In this document: positions 1 through 12,100 of the stretch, one piece after another
How positions within the stretch are numbered: the first letter of the stretch is position 1
Layout of the letters: each line of letters begins with the position of its first letter
Assembly (NCBI GenBank): GCA_023079485.1
Contig: CM041090.1
Location: 5,144,519-5,208,518, forward strand
DNA: 64,000 nt
Source: Archilochus colubris
Lineage: Eukaryota > Chordata > Aves > Apodiformes > Trochilidae
Direction: 5' to 3'
Made by a program: the position numbers and the translations under genes
The notes under the pieces: generated by a model
The model's database searches: none
What the model saw: the letters and a program-made list of their open reading frames with translations, nothing else
What the model was told of the DNA's origin: nothing

Positions 1-1074
1 AGCAAGGGAGAGCTGACAACTTGGCCACCAAGGCTGAGGATGCTTAAGAGGCTGAGTGAAAGGGAAATATCTTCCTGACTCAGGATTACAAAGCTCAACT
101 CAGTGCCCAAACAGAATCTCATGGCTTCTGATTGGATCTTCCACTTCCTTCTGCATCTGAAAACACTGCAGAGCATCCAAGTATTTCAGCAGAATAAATT
201 TCCCTTTTTCCTCTCTTTTAAAGCCTCTTTTGCAAGTAATCAAGAAAGAAATCAACAGCAGAGGTTTTAACCAGAACTTTCCTGACAATGAGCTATTAGA
301 CTTCAGGTAACCAAACCCTGCTGACTTTTCTTTTACCCAGTTTCTAAACCTTTTTGGGGTCTTTTGACAGAAATTACTACAATCACATCAGTAAAGAGGT
401 AACACTGGTTCCAGCAGCACAAGGAAGGAGTCCAGTGTGGTGCCAAAAAGCAGACAGCAAGTGTTACCCCAGCCCTGCCAGATGAGAGCCCAGAGCACCC
501 AAAGCTGAAGAATGATCTAACACCCAGAAGAAGCTTTTCTAAGATGAACCAGAGCCCCTGTGTCATCCAGGGAAGTGAAACCAGGAGGGAACTGATGAGG
601 TGACTAAAGGAAAGACTGATTTATATAAAAAATTGAGGAATGCCACAGAGGGGCAGCCAATGCTCAGGCCATTTAATCCTCCCTGTGGCTGCTGCTGCAC
701 CAAGATGCTCTGTCCTGAGCCCAGCATCCAGCACTTGCCTTGCCCTGAGGTCTGGAAGGATTTCTTCTTGCTGGTTTGTCAGCCTGTCCCTGGGAAACAC
801 ATCTCTTCTCTGGCACAACTGTGAAGGCTCCAGCACCACTGGGGTAGGACTGATATTGGCGAATTTTGCCTTCTGTGCAGTGAAGGGTTTGCTGCCAGGC
901 ACAGGGGGGTACCAGGGCTGCGTTCTGGTCCTGTAACCCAGGAGCCTGCAGCCAGGCACCCAGTGCTTCCCAACAGGAAACACCACTGCTAGGAAATTTG
1001 AAATCCCTCTCCCATCACTTCCACTTGCATCTTCCAAGAGATCCAGGACACTGCATCTTGTGGCCCCCTCCTTT
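1..1074. other. Unique 3' flank of ALKBH3
   Basis: I see no gene, repeat family or structured repeat here. The short open frames lack recognisable homology. Confidence 0.5.
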
Positions 1075-1696
1075 CATAGAATCCCAGACTGGTTTGGATT
1101 GGAAGGGCTCTTAAAGCTCCCCCAGTGCCAACCCCTTTCCATGGGCAGGGACACCTCCCACCAGCCCAGGTTGCTCCAAGCCCCATCCAACCTGACCTGA
1201 GACACTGCCAGGGATGGGGCAGCCACAGCTTCCCTGGGAAACCTGGCACAGGGGCTCAGCACAGAATGCTGAGCTTGGAAGAGACCTCCAAGCTCATCCA
1301 GCCCAACCTTGCACCAACACCACAGCCAACTCCTAACCCATGGCCTTAAGGACCAGCTCCAAATGCCTTTTCAATGCCTCCAGGGATGGGGACTCCACCA
1401 CCCTCACCCCAAACAATTTCTTCCTCATCTCCAACCTCCATCTCCCCTCTCCCACTTGGAAACCATTTCCCCTTCTCCTCTCCCTACCCCCCCGTGTCCA
1501 AAGCCCTCCCCCAGCTTTCTTGTAGCCCCTTCAGATATTGGAAGGTTGCTCTGAGCTCACCTGGGAGCCTCCTCCAGGCTCAACAACCCCAATCCCTCAG
1601 CCTGGATTCCCAGGGAGCTGCTCAGCCCTCTGAGCATTTCAGTGGCTCTACTCTGGACACATTCCAAAATCTCCATGTCCTTTCCAAACACCCAAG
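1075..1696 (-). mobile_element. CR1 LINE 3' end, two-tail type
   Basis: The left end begins CATAGAATCCCAGACTGG, the reverse complement of a CR1 terminus. A second CR1 tail (cagaatgctgagcttgg) follows at about 1259 and runs on into upstream CR1 sequence. The same two-tail junction recurs at four other places in the window. Confidence 0.85.
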
Positions 1697-2381
1697 CTAA
1701 AGACACTGCCATGCCAGGCAGGAAAGCTGCCTCCACCTCAGCACAGAGCAGAAACCTGGCCCAGATTTGCCTCTAGAAAATGGGATGAGGGGAGGGAGGG
1801 ATGCTGGGAACAACTTAAAGCACTGTAGCCTAAAAAAGTGGGCTCCAAAGTGGGTGTAGGTCAATGTGCCCCCTGGTACGTTATGTGTTTGCTCCTGCTT
1901 CATCTTTTGGCTCTGGCATCATTTCTTGGTCTCTGCATCAGAAGCCCTCCAGGGTGAGAACTCCTCCTGCAGTATGAGAGCACAACAGAGCCACAGCCTA
2001 AACTTCCCCATCCCATGCACTGCCCAGGCTCTTTATAGCCTCCCAGTTTCTGCCCAGTGGCCTCTTTTCTGCTTTTTTCTGCTTTTTGGGACCATGCTCA
2101 CCCAGCTTTCCACCTCCAGCTAGCCCTGGCACAGGGACATCACTGGCAACATGTGCAGGAGAGGGAACTCGGAGCTGAGCTGGGATGCCAACCCCCTCTT
2201 CAGTGGGGGTCTGTGGGATTAGAGAGAGAAAACCCAGCATCCTCACGTGGACTGCAAAGCAGCTGTACACACAGCTGGAGGCAGAGAGAACCTCTGGCTG
2301 AGCATCATTCTGGATCTACGGAGCACTGTCTGGATGATCCCTTGGGATGGGAAGGGTCGGGCTCTGCCCCTAGGCAGATAT

Positions 2382-2608
2382 CAGCGACAAGAGGCCATGG
2401 GCTTCAGGTTTAGGTTGGATATTAGGAAAAAATTCTTTCCAGAGAGAGTGCTCAGGCATTGGAATGGACTGCCCAGGGAGGGGGTGGATTCTCCATCCCT
2501 GGAGGTTTTTAAGAAGAGACTGAATGTGGTCTGGGAACCACGGGGGGAGTGGATCAGGGGATGGATGTGATGATCTCAGAGGTCCTGTCCAACCCAAATA
2601 ATTCTGTG
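2382..2608 (+). mobile_element. CR1 LINE 3' fragment
   Basis: The fragment contains the conserved CR1 end: ttaggttggatattagg, then gcattggaatgg, and ends with a degenerate ccaacccaaataattctgtg. It is 5'-truncated. Confidence 0.8.
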
Positions 2609-5489
2609 AGTCTGCTCCAAGCCTTGCCCAGCCAGCAAAACCTCTCAGAGAGATCTGAAGACTTGAAGAACCTCAAGGATGAGGTCACACCAGAGACCTC
2701 CTTGCTCTTTCTTCTAATTCAACTTCTTTACCATGGTCTCCAATTACTTTACTTAAAATGGGGCCTTTAAGAGTTCTCCCAAGGGATGCTTTCCCAGGCT
2801 GAGCCACCAGAGACCTGCCAGCTAACCTGTTCTTCAGGGGACCTTCTAGTAACCCCAAAAAGCACATCCATGTCGTCTTGCTGAGTGATGGCCGTCTGGA
2901 AAGGGTCAGTGTTCTTTGAGCTGACTGCTGAACCCTTACACATCACCCAAGATGAGCTGGGACCTGCAGGATCCCAGCAGGATGAGGTGCAGGGAGGCCC
3001 TGTGAGCTCCAACTGAATCAAATGGTCCAGGTTGCCATGGAAACCTCAAGGAAGGAAAAGCAGCACTTTGAAAACAAAGCAGAGTGAGGCACATTTCCTA
3101 CCCATTCTGACAAGGTTTATGCCCAGAAAAGGCAAAAGTGGGTGGTAAATGCTTTTAAACTAAGTCAGTAGTAGCAGCACTTGGGAAGGAAACATGAGGG
3201 ATTCACAGAACCCATCATCCTTCTTCTATCCCAAACCCCACAAATAATCTGTATTTTGCTAATATGATGGAAAAATTCTGGTTTCTTAACCCCTTCCTGC
3301 CACCCCCTTTCCATTTCAGATGTATCTAACTATGGGAGAGGTCCTGTTCAGCTTTAAGTTAAAGGATGGAACCAAACTATACATACTTACCATCCCAGAT
3401 ACCTTACTCTCTGCAGACTCCAGCAGCTGAATATTCATTAGCATTAAAAAATTTTCGAGCTGCCTCAAGCCCTAGTGAAAAATCTTTAGGTAGGTGCCAC
3501 GAGAACACCACAAGGCTCAAGACTTCTTAAATCACACTTTTGCACACATCCATTTTGAGAACTGCAAAAGTACCTGCAGGATTCAAGAAACTTCTACCTA
3601 CAGGAAAAATATCCCTGGAGAAAGATCTCCTGAGGAGATGTGGGCTGGAATCTCCTCTGCTCGGAGCCATTTCCTGCTGTTCCAGCAGGCAGGAGGTTTC
3701 AATCCACTGCCACCTGGCTAGGTGGATTTTTTGGGAGGAGGTGGGGGGAGGAATGAAGACCCAAGTTCCCAGCTGACCAGGAAATCTGACCTCTATGCCA
3801 ACTGTTCCCACTGCAGGGCACTCAGGACAGGGGGAGGGACAATGCCACATTCCTTCTCTCCATCATCAACCAGTTTTGGATAGAGACAGGAGCACAGCTG
3901 ACACATGAGGGAGTGCAGAATGTAGCAGTCATCACTAACAAAAGGGTATTGCCCCAAGGGGCACAAGAATTTTTCAGTTTTATTGTTGGGGAGGAAACCT
4001 TAGGTTCTCCCACACCAGTGGAAATAAAGAAATTAAACCACAGTTTGCTAACACTATAAACTGAACCTGAGAAAGCAAGTACAAACTGTTCTTCAACAAC
4101 AGAATCAGGACCCTACCATCAGTGAAGTGCCAGAATTTGATTTAATTAATTTGAATTTAATTTTGAATTTAATTCCTTGAAGAGCTGCAGTTTCCACAGG
4201 CTGAGGTTTGGGTTTAGAAAAGTTTCAAGTCTGGCCCCAACCTCCTCTGTGCTCTTGCAGCTTGACTGCTCTTAACAGAGTGTAAATATATTTAGTTTGT
4301 GTGAAGTGTTGCCTTGTTGGGATACCTGGAGAAATGAGCACCTGGTTAAGGAAAAGCTCCCTCAGGACTGCCAAACCTGGGCACAAAGCTCACCCAGAGA
4401 AAGGAAAGGTGAAAGTAAGCATTGTCTGCTTCAAAACTCCTTCTCAGGAGATTCTCAGCACAGAGCCTGGGTCTTAAGACTCAAATGTAAGGAATTAACA
4501 GTAAATATTCTCCCCAAACCCTATTTTTATACAAACTGGGATGAAAATGAAGACATCATCAGAGAGCAAAGTCAGTTTTCCAATACCATTCATTCATTTC
4601 AGAAGAATATAAGCTGTTTCAAAAGCTGTGCAGTGCTTTAGATGGAGAGGCTGCTTCTAGAGCTGTCTGATGCACCAAGAAAATTGTTCTGTCCAATTTC
4701 AGAGCACAGGGATTGAAATGGCTCAATAAGACCATCCTTTGGGTCATTAATAACATCAAAACATAGGCCCAATTGAGTATTAATAATGAATTTTAAAGTA
4801 CAGGAAATGCTGGCTAATTAGAGACAAACATTTTCAAAACAACCCTTTTTTTCTTCCCCTGAAGAGCTTTCTTAATAAAAGCAACCTGTCCCTAGGAATA
4901 CTTAACCATGCACAGATCCTACCTCAGGCAGAAAGCATCAAAAAGATTAAACCCATGTTTTGATCCAGCACAGGGGATGCCACTTAGCTGCAGGGAGAAC
5001 TTAAACTAGAGAGGCAGCTCACCTAACTTACCATGCAGACAGCTCACTGGTTCCTACCAACAGGTAGGATCTACTACTCCACTTTACTTGGTGTAACTTT
5101 GCAACTGATTTATGTTGTGATTATAAAAATTTGGGTCCAAAACTTTAGACCTGTTCTTCTGAGTCCCAAACCTGGCAGCACAAGCTTAATTTGCAGAGAT
5201 GCTGAAATCACTATAAGCCACAGCTTCCTACACCAGGAAAAGACATATGAAACCAGGGAGTTTTAACAGCAAATGCTGAAAGTAATGGTTTTCATCTCTT
5301 TTCCTGCCTCTGACAGAGAGGTAACAGCTTCAAGCCCACAGGGAGGAATAACTGTTAATGCTGAAGCAATGGGCAGCAATGACCTGGCTACTAAGGTGTC
5401 TCTGTCCCTTGCCTTTATCTGCCTTGGATCCACAGGTTAAAGTCTGACCCCAGAGATGACAGCAGAAGGGCACCTTGACCCTCTGTTTA
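2609..5489. other. Unique sequence downstream of ALKBH3
   Basis: This is AT-rich, non-repetitive sequence. No exon, RNA gene or repeat family was recognised. Confidence 0.45.
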
Positions 5490-6052
5490 TATGATTCCTT
5501 GAATTATTGATTTATTGGAAAAGACTTTGCAACCTAGAAATAAAAAGCAGGCAACTACCCCTTGGTGAAATGAGTAATCCTCATACAGTCATCAGCCTCC
5601 AGTGCAGCTTTCCCATTTCTGTACAGGCAGTGCACACACTTTCCACAAAGCATTCCACTCTTGTCCTTACTTAGAACATAGACCAACACTTGGGAGAAAA
5701 GGGGAGACAAAAGCAGGTACAGAAACCACTGCCCACTGAATCTTTCTGCTCCAGTCTGTACTTAGGAGATCTTTCAAGTGCTTTGCCTTCTTTTAGGAAT
5801 CATCATTTTTTCACACACTTAAAGCCTGTGATTTACCATCATCTAACAGCACAGCATTGCTGAAAACAAAACAGCACTGTTCACCTAACACAGGCAGCTT
5901 CTTGTTGTCAACCATCTTCCCAGTATCAGTTCCTTCCCCCTGTCAGAGATCTCACAGAACTTCTGTTCCTGTGAGGCTTCCTTTAAATCTGGAGCAATCT
6001 GAGGCTCTGGATCTGCTGTGGGTTTATATCCAACAATGCCCAAAGTGCCTCT
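5490..6052 (-). other. ALKBH3: Probable ALKBH3 3' UTR
   Basis: This is unique, repeat-free sequence directly after the stop codon. It ends near the first minus-strand AATAAA hexamer at 5511-5516. The end point is inferred from that signal only, without transcript evidence. Confidence 0.4.
5511..5516 (-). terminator. Candidate ALKBH3 poly(A) signal
   Basis: A minus-strand AATAAA lies about 540 nt after the ALKBH3 stop. It is the first such hexamer in the 3' flank. Use is unproven. Confidence 0.35.
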
Positions 6053-6145
6053 TCACTTCTGAAATCCATCAGGTTCTGGATAAATGATCCTAAAGGTCAA
6101 GTTTATCCGTGCATCTCTAGAATGATATTCCTTAGGCACTCGATG
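6053..6145 (-). CDS. ALKBH3: ALKBH3 coding exon 9 (iron-binding H263, 2-oxoglutarate arginines, stop)
   Basis: The exon begins with the third iron ligand in [10 protein letters not shown] and continues ARINLTFR with the two 2-oxoglutarate-binding arginines. It ends YPEPDGFQK and TGA at 6055-6053. The spacing between D199 and H263 is the same as in human. The last seven residues are lineage-specific. Confidence 0.97.
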   Translation of the reverse strand, partial: HRVPKEYHSRDARINLTFRIIYPEPDGFQK

Positions 6146-9100
6146 CTGCAAGTGGCATTATGAAAAAGAAAAGAAAAGAAAACCATGAGTTCATGCATTA
6201 AAATACAGGTAATAAATAAAAAAAAACTTCATTTCCTGTGATGGTTTTTAGTAACACTTCTAAGCACACAGGTAAGACAAAAAAATCCATGCTCTGGCTG
6301 CTCAGGGCCACTGAAAACACAACAATTTCTTTGTGGATTACTGTAAACTTCTTAAATTAAGCTGCAACTTTTTCTTATTCAAAGTTCCTAAAGTGATTTT
6401 TGTTCTTGCTGCAACCTTCACTGCTAAGGTTTAATGTTGGGAACATCTGAGCTGATTCCTATTATATCAACCTAGCAGAGCTGAAAGGAAAAAATCCCAT
6501 TGTTTCTGTGGTGTGCTGGGAAATGCTGAGGCAGAAAGCAGTATTTACTGTGCTGGGAATCAGCTGTGTCACTGGAAGCAGAATTCCTGCACCTTTATGG
6601 GAGTGCCTTCTGCATACTCAGAAAGCTTCAAGGCAAGTAAAAGCATGTGAATGGTGTCAAGGAATTCCTACCTGCCAGTCCTCCTGGGTAGCTCCTTCCA
6701 TTATCAGCAGAGTCCCGTGATCAAGTGGAATCCTCAGTTTTTTCACATAAGTATAATCTCCATTTTCTTCCTAAAAAAAGAGCCATTAGACGCTGACAAA
6801 GCAGGGATGTGAATTCTGGAGATCAGTCACCAGAGCTGTGAGCAGAGGAGGAAAAGAAGCTTGTACAAGATCAAGGAGTCCAACTCCACCTCTCCTGTTT
6901 CATCAAGAGTTCAGGAGCTGAGTGATTTAAGGATGAAAGAAGCCACTGGGTCTCACTGCCTGTACAAAACAGGTGAAGCTCAACAAGTTCCGACATCTAC
7001 TGCAAAATTCTGGAATAAAGCTGCAAACCTTTTGGAAACATCTTGAAATTCACAGTTCTGCCTGGAGCCATTCTGCACCAGACACCATGAAAAACACACA
7101 GCTTTCTCCTGCTCTGAATTTGCCTTGTTTGGACATCACATATTGGCACAGTATTATCTGCTAGATGAAGAACTTGCCCTATCCCTCCCAAAAAACCCAT
7201 CTTTTCCTATACTACCCTGTAAAACACTTTTTCCTAGAACTTTTCTTAAACAAAGCAGACTGGTAAACTAGAAGACAAAAAAATTGCAACCTTCTGGGAA
7301 GCCTCCAGATCACATCCACCTCTGTCAAAGCACAAACACCACAATAATAGTACAGCAGTAACACCACAGCACCAGTCTCACACGTGCCACATCAGTGGGA
7401 AAAGCAGCAATTTGCTGCTTTGCAACACCCCTTTCCAGTTTTAAATCCAACTAGTATACTGCTAAGTCAAATTGCTCAGGTCTGGTTTGCCAGCTCTCTG
7501 TCAGCCATGAGAGCAACCTCATAGAATCACACTGTGCTTGGCAAGTATCTTCCAGAATGCCACATAGAATCATAGAATCATAGAATTGGCTGGGTTGGAA
7601 GGGACCTCAGAGATCGTCAAGTCCAACCCTTGAACCACCATTGCAGTTGCTAGACCATGGCACTGAGTGCCACATCCAGTCTCTTTTTAAATATCTCCAG
7701 ACACGGAAAATCCACTACTTCCCTGGGCAGCCCATTCCAATGCCTGATCACCCTCTCCGTAAAGAAATTCTTTCTAATATCCAACCTAAACCTCCCCTGG
7801 CACAACTTGAGACCGTGCCCTCTTGTCTTGCTGAGAGTTGCCTGGGAAAAGAGCCCAACCCCCCCCTGGCTCCAACCTCCTTTCAGGGAGTTGTAGAGAG
7901 TGATGAGGTCTCCCCTGAGCCTCCTCTTCTCCAGCCTCAACACCCCCAGCTCCCTCAGCCTCTCCTCATAGGATCTGTGCTCGAGTCCCTTCACCAGCCT
8001 GGTTGCCCTCCTTTGGACCTGCTCCAGCACCTCAATCTCCTTCCTGAGCTGAGGGGCCCAGAACTGGACACAGGACTCAAGATGTGGCCTCACCAGGGCT
8101 GAGTACAGGGGCAGAATCCCTTCCCTGGACCTGCGTTCCTGATCCAGGCCAGGATGCCATTGGCCTTCTTGGCCACCTGGGCACACTGCTGGCTCATGTT
8201 CAGCTTCCTGGCAATCCAAACTCCCAGGTCCCTCTCTGTCTGGCTGCTATCCAGCCACTCTGTTCCCAGCCTGGAGCTCCCCATGGGGTTGTTGTGGCCA
8301 AAGTGTAGGACCCGGCACTTGGCGTTGTTGAAACTCATCCCGTTGGAATCAGCCCAACTCTCCAGTCTGTCCAGGTCCCTCTGCAGAGCCCTCCTGCCTT
8401 CCAGCTGATCCACACTCCCCCCCAGCTTAGTGTCATCTGCGAATTTGCTGATGATGGACTCAATCCCCTCATCTAAATCATCAATAAAGATATTAAACAG
8501 CACTGGGCCCAACACTGATCCCTGGGGGACACCACTAGTGACCAGCCGCCATTTTGATGCAGCCCCGTTCAGCACCACTCTCTGGGCCCGGCCCTCCAGC
8601 CAGTTCCTAACCCAGCACAGGGTGCTCCTGTCCAAACTGTGGGCTGACAGCTTTTTCAGGAGGATGCTGTGGGAGACGGTGTCAAAGGCCTTGCTGAAGT
8701 CCAGGTAGACCACATCCACAGCCTTCCCCTCATCCACCAGTCGGGTCACCCGATCATAAAAGGAGATCAGGTTGGTCAGACAGGACCTGCCCTTCCTAAA
8801 CCCGTGCTGGCTGGGTCTGATCCCTTGCCCATCCTGCAGGTGCTGTGTGATTGCACTGAGGATGATCTGTTCCATAACCCTGCCAGGCACTGAGGTCAGG
8901 CTGACAGGCCTGTAGTTTCCTGGGTCCTCTTTCTGGCCCTTTTTGTGGATTGGCGTGACATTCGCCAACTTCCAATCATCTGGGATGTCCCCATGGGCAG
9001 GTGTTATAATGCTCTCTCTACTCCTTTAATATTTTCTGGGTTTAGCTGCCATCAACAGCTGGATAAAATTTCTGCAAACTTTGAACAAATTCCATTTAAC

Positions 9101-12100
9101 ACCTTAATAACTCCATTAACACTGGCATGTGAATAGAGAGCCAGGATGTCCCCCAAATACAGCTTATGTATATGGTATTGTATACAGCAGGATATGGTTT
9201 GCCTTTTAGAGATTTCTATGGCAAACTTTGCAAGCTGGGTAAGAAAAGTGGAAAGCAACTCTGAAATGAGGAATTCAGGGAAGTTTCAGAGAGGAAATTA
9301 CATGCAAAATACAGGGGTTATTTAAGAGGAAGAGGGAGTAAGAAAAATATTTTAATGAGTGTTGAAAGGGAGGGGACTCAAGAGGTCTTAAAAGTTACAG
9401 AAAGCTTGAAAGTATAAAGTGGATAATAAACAACTGTCCCCCAAAGGGTGTTTCAGGATCTCAGTCTCTACATTGTACTGACTGGATGCATGTAGCAAAC
9501 AGCTTGAATGTGTATTTGTTACTGTATCTATTATATATATTATTATATCTATTATATCTGTTGCCTCTACAAGCCAAGATACTGTTTGTTTTGGTTTTTT
9601 TTTTCCCAATGAAATGACGAAACCAGTTCTTTGTTCTTAAAAGAAAAGCCAGAAATACACAATTACTAGAAAGAGATGAGAAAAAATAATTAGGCAGGAA
9701 TTCTAAATTCTAAAGCATGACTGTACTGCAGTAAGGGACCTTACATCTTAGACAGCTGCTGAGCAAATGCTTCAGATTTTTTAATTTTTTAATTAACTGG
9801 GCAGTATCATCTTGTCCGATTTCTTATATGTCTGTCAGACTCCTAAAATCACACTTGCTGAGTGTTTAGGAGGAGTCAATGCTCAATTATTTCAGACCCA
9901 GCTGTGGGCAGCAATTACTTCAGACTCAATAAAACCTGTTATTACCAGAGTGGCATTTGTCACTTTTGTCCTGTAAAATAAAATTGTACTTAAAAGAAAA
10001 AAAAAAAAAAATATCTGAGAGGTCACAACTTATGTCACTTGTCACAAAAGAAGCTGGAAAGAGCACAGGACAACTGAGATTTGGAAAATGGGGCTATCAC
10101 AGGAAGATTTAACCCAGATTGAGGTGCAGTTAAAGTCACTTCACGGGAACAAAAGTCCCAGGTTGCAGAAACAGAAACAAAATTACAAGACCTCCAGGAC
10201 TCAGCTGTATCTTGAATTATGCAGGGAAACTAAGAGGGCTCTGCAGATACAGGACAGCTGGAAGAAAGCATTAAAGGGTTATCAAAAGGGAGATACAGTC
10301 TTTTGGGAGCCAGTAATAAGACCCAAGAGCTCTCACCCAACACTTTTTACTGGTTTTACAAGAATGAATTTCCTTGAAGCTTAATTCTGCAGTAGCCCAA
10401 CCTGAGGCACAGTTGTCTCTATGAACTTCATGGCTTGCTGAAAAGCTCTAAATAGTGTATAGAAACATGCATGCAGAAAGAAAGCTGAAAAGCCTTTCAA
10501 AATGGAAAAGCAGTGATGGCAAAAATGTTTTCCTAAACTTCAGAGAAAACAAGGAAAAAAGCTTAAAAATAGCTATTATGAACATCACTGCTGATGAAAA
10601 GCAGAGAAATACCATTGTGTGGCTGTTTCCTATTTCACAGGATTACATCATTTCATTCTGTGGATGGACAACTGTGGATTTATTTTTATCTCTTGCTCAT
10701 CTTGATTAAAAAGGAATTCTGCTAAGATAAATTATTTAGGAGAAAATACCCTCCTGGCTTAGAAATATCAGTATGTAAATGCAGCAGTTACTCTCTCTCT
10801 TATGTGGGACATCTCAGAGTTTAAGTTTACTGAGAAGTGATTTTTTTTACATTAATTGGCTCTGCAGAGCTGGTGAAGTCAGACAAAAAGTCATGACTAA
10901 CACTATCCACCCAGTCTCACCTCACAACTTTAATCTTCAGATGGTGTCAGATACACAGGAAGCTCATCTGAGTTGCACAGGTCAAGAAGTTTGTAAAGGA
11001 AATTTATTCTTAAAAATCCTGCTAGCAAACATGAGAAGGAATTTATGGAGTAACTTCCATATGGTCACTTCATAATTCTATACATACATTACAAAAACAC
11101 CTACTTCCAAGAACAGGTCTAGCAAAGCAGCTGTTCTGCATCTCTCATAATCTTCGTTGCACATCTAATGCAGTCCAGGCTTTACACTATCCAAGTATGC
11201 TGGCTGAACTTTTTTTAGCCTTAATTCCAGTAACTGGAATAAGGGGGGAAAGCTCAGCATGAGCTGATGGAAAGCTGGGAATATAAAATCTGTACATACC
11301 CTGAGACTCCAATCAAGGTTCTCAAAATGGTATTAAAATCAAAAAGGGAAGGAAAAGAAAGTATCTGCTATAGATCTATATAAATCACCTAAGTCTGCTT
11401 CTAAAGTCTCAGTCAAATTTACTAAGTAGTAGGAAATGGATTCTGGGTCTGGGTAGTATGGAAGCACCTTATAATAGAAGGAAAAATAAACACCCTGTAA
11501 AAGAATGTGTAAGTAATAAGGCAGCTATACATGAAAATGATGCAAAATTCTTCTCAGAGTCTAAAGTCAGCAGCTCTCATGGGGTGTGCTGGCTTCCAAT
11601 TTTCTGCTTAACCTATTACCAACAGAACTATCCTTACAAAACTTCCAATTTCTTCTTTTTCTTCCATATTCCTTGTACCCCTCCCTTTTCCAGTTTACTC
11701 CTCTACCATCAGCTGTGAGACACCCTCCTCCAACACAAAGTGGCCTCATCTACCAATACTTCTGATTTTTACCTGTGTATTGTGACTCTCTCTGACAAAG
11801 CAGCTCTTCATGAATTCTGTAAGAATGAGGATCAGTCCTATTGCCCTCTCCTCACATCACCTGCTTGCCCATCTACCTGGGACTATCTTCAAAGTCCCCC
11901 AATCTTTCTGCAGCTGACCTAGCAGACTAAAGTGCTTCCATCTTCTCTTCTCCTTGGCTACTGCTGCTCAAGTCCTGCCAGGACTGGTGGGCAACACTCC
12001 TGCCCCAAAGCCTCCATCCTGCCAGTCTGAAAGTTCACTCCTCATCCTGATCCAGCCCCAGTTTCTCCTGTGTTCCCCATGGTCCCACGTTCTCCTTCCA

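Noticed and set aside
1125..1349. Recurrent [19 protein letters not shown] open frames
   Set aside because: They are the antisense translation of the CR1 3' tail, repeated wherever the two-tail CR1 occurs.
4297..4641. 114-codon plus-strand open frame in the ALKBH3 3' flank
   Set aside because: No homology or gene structure could be recognised. The next human gene downstream was looked for but not found here.
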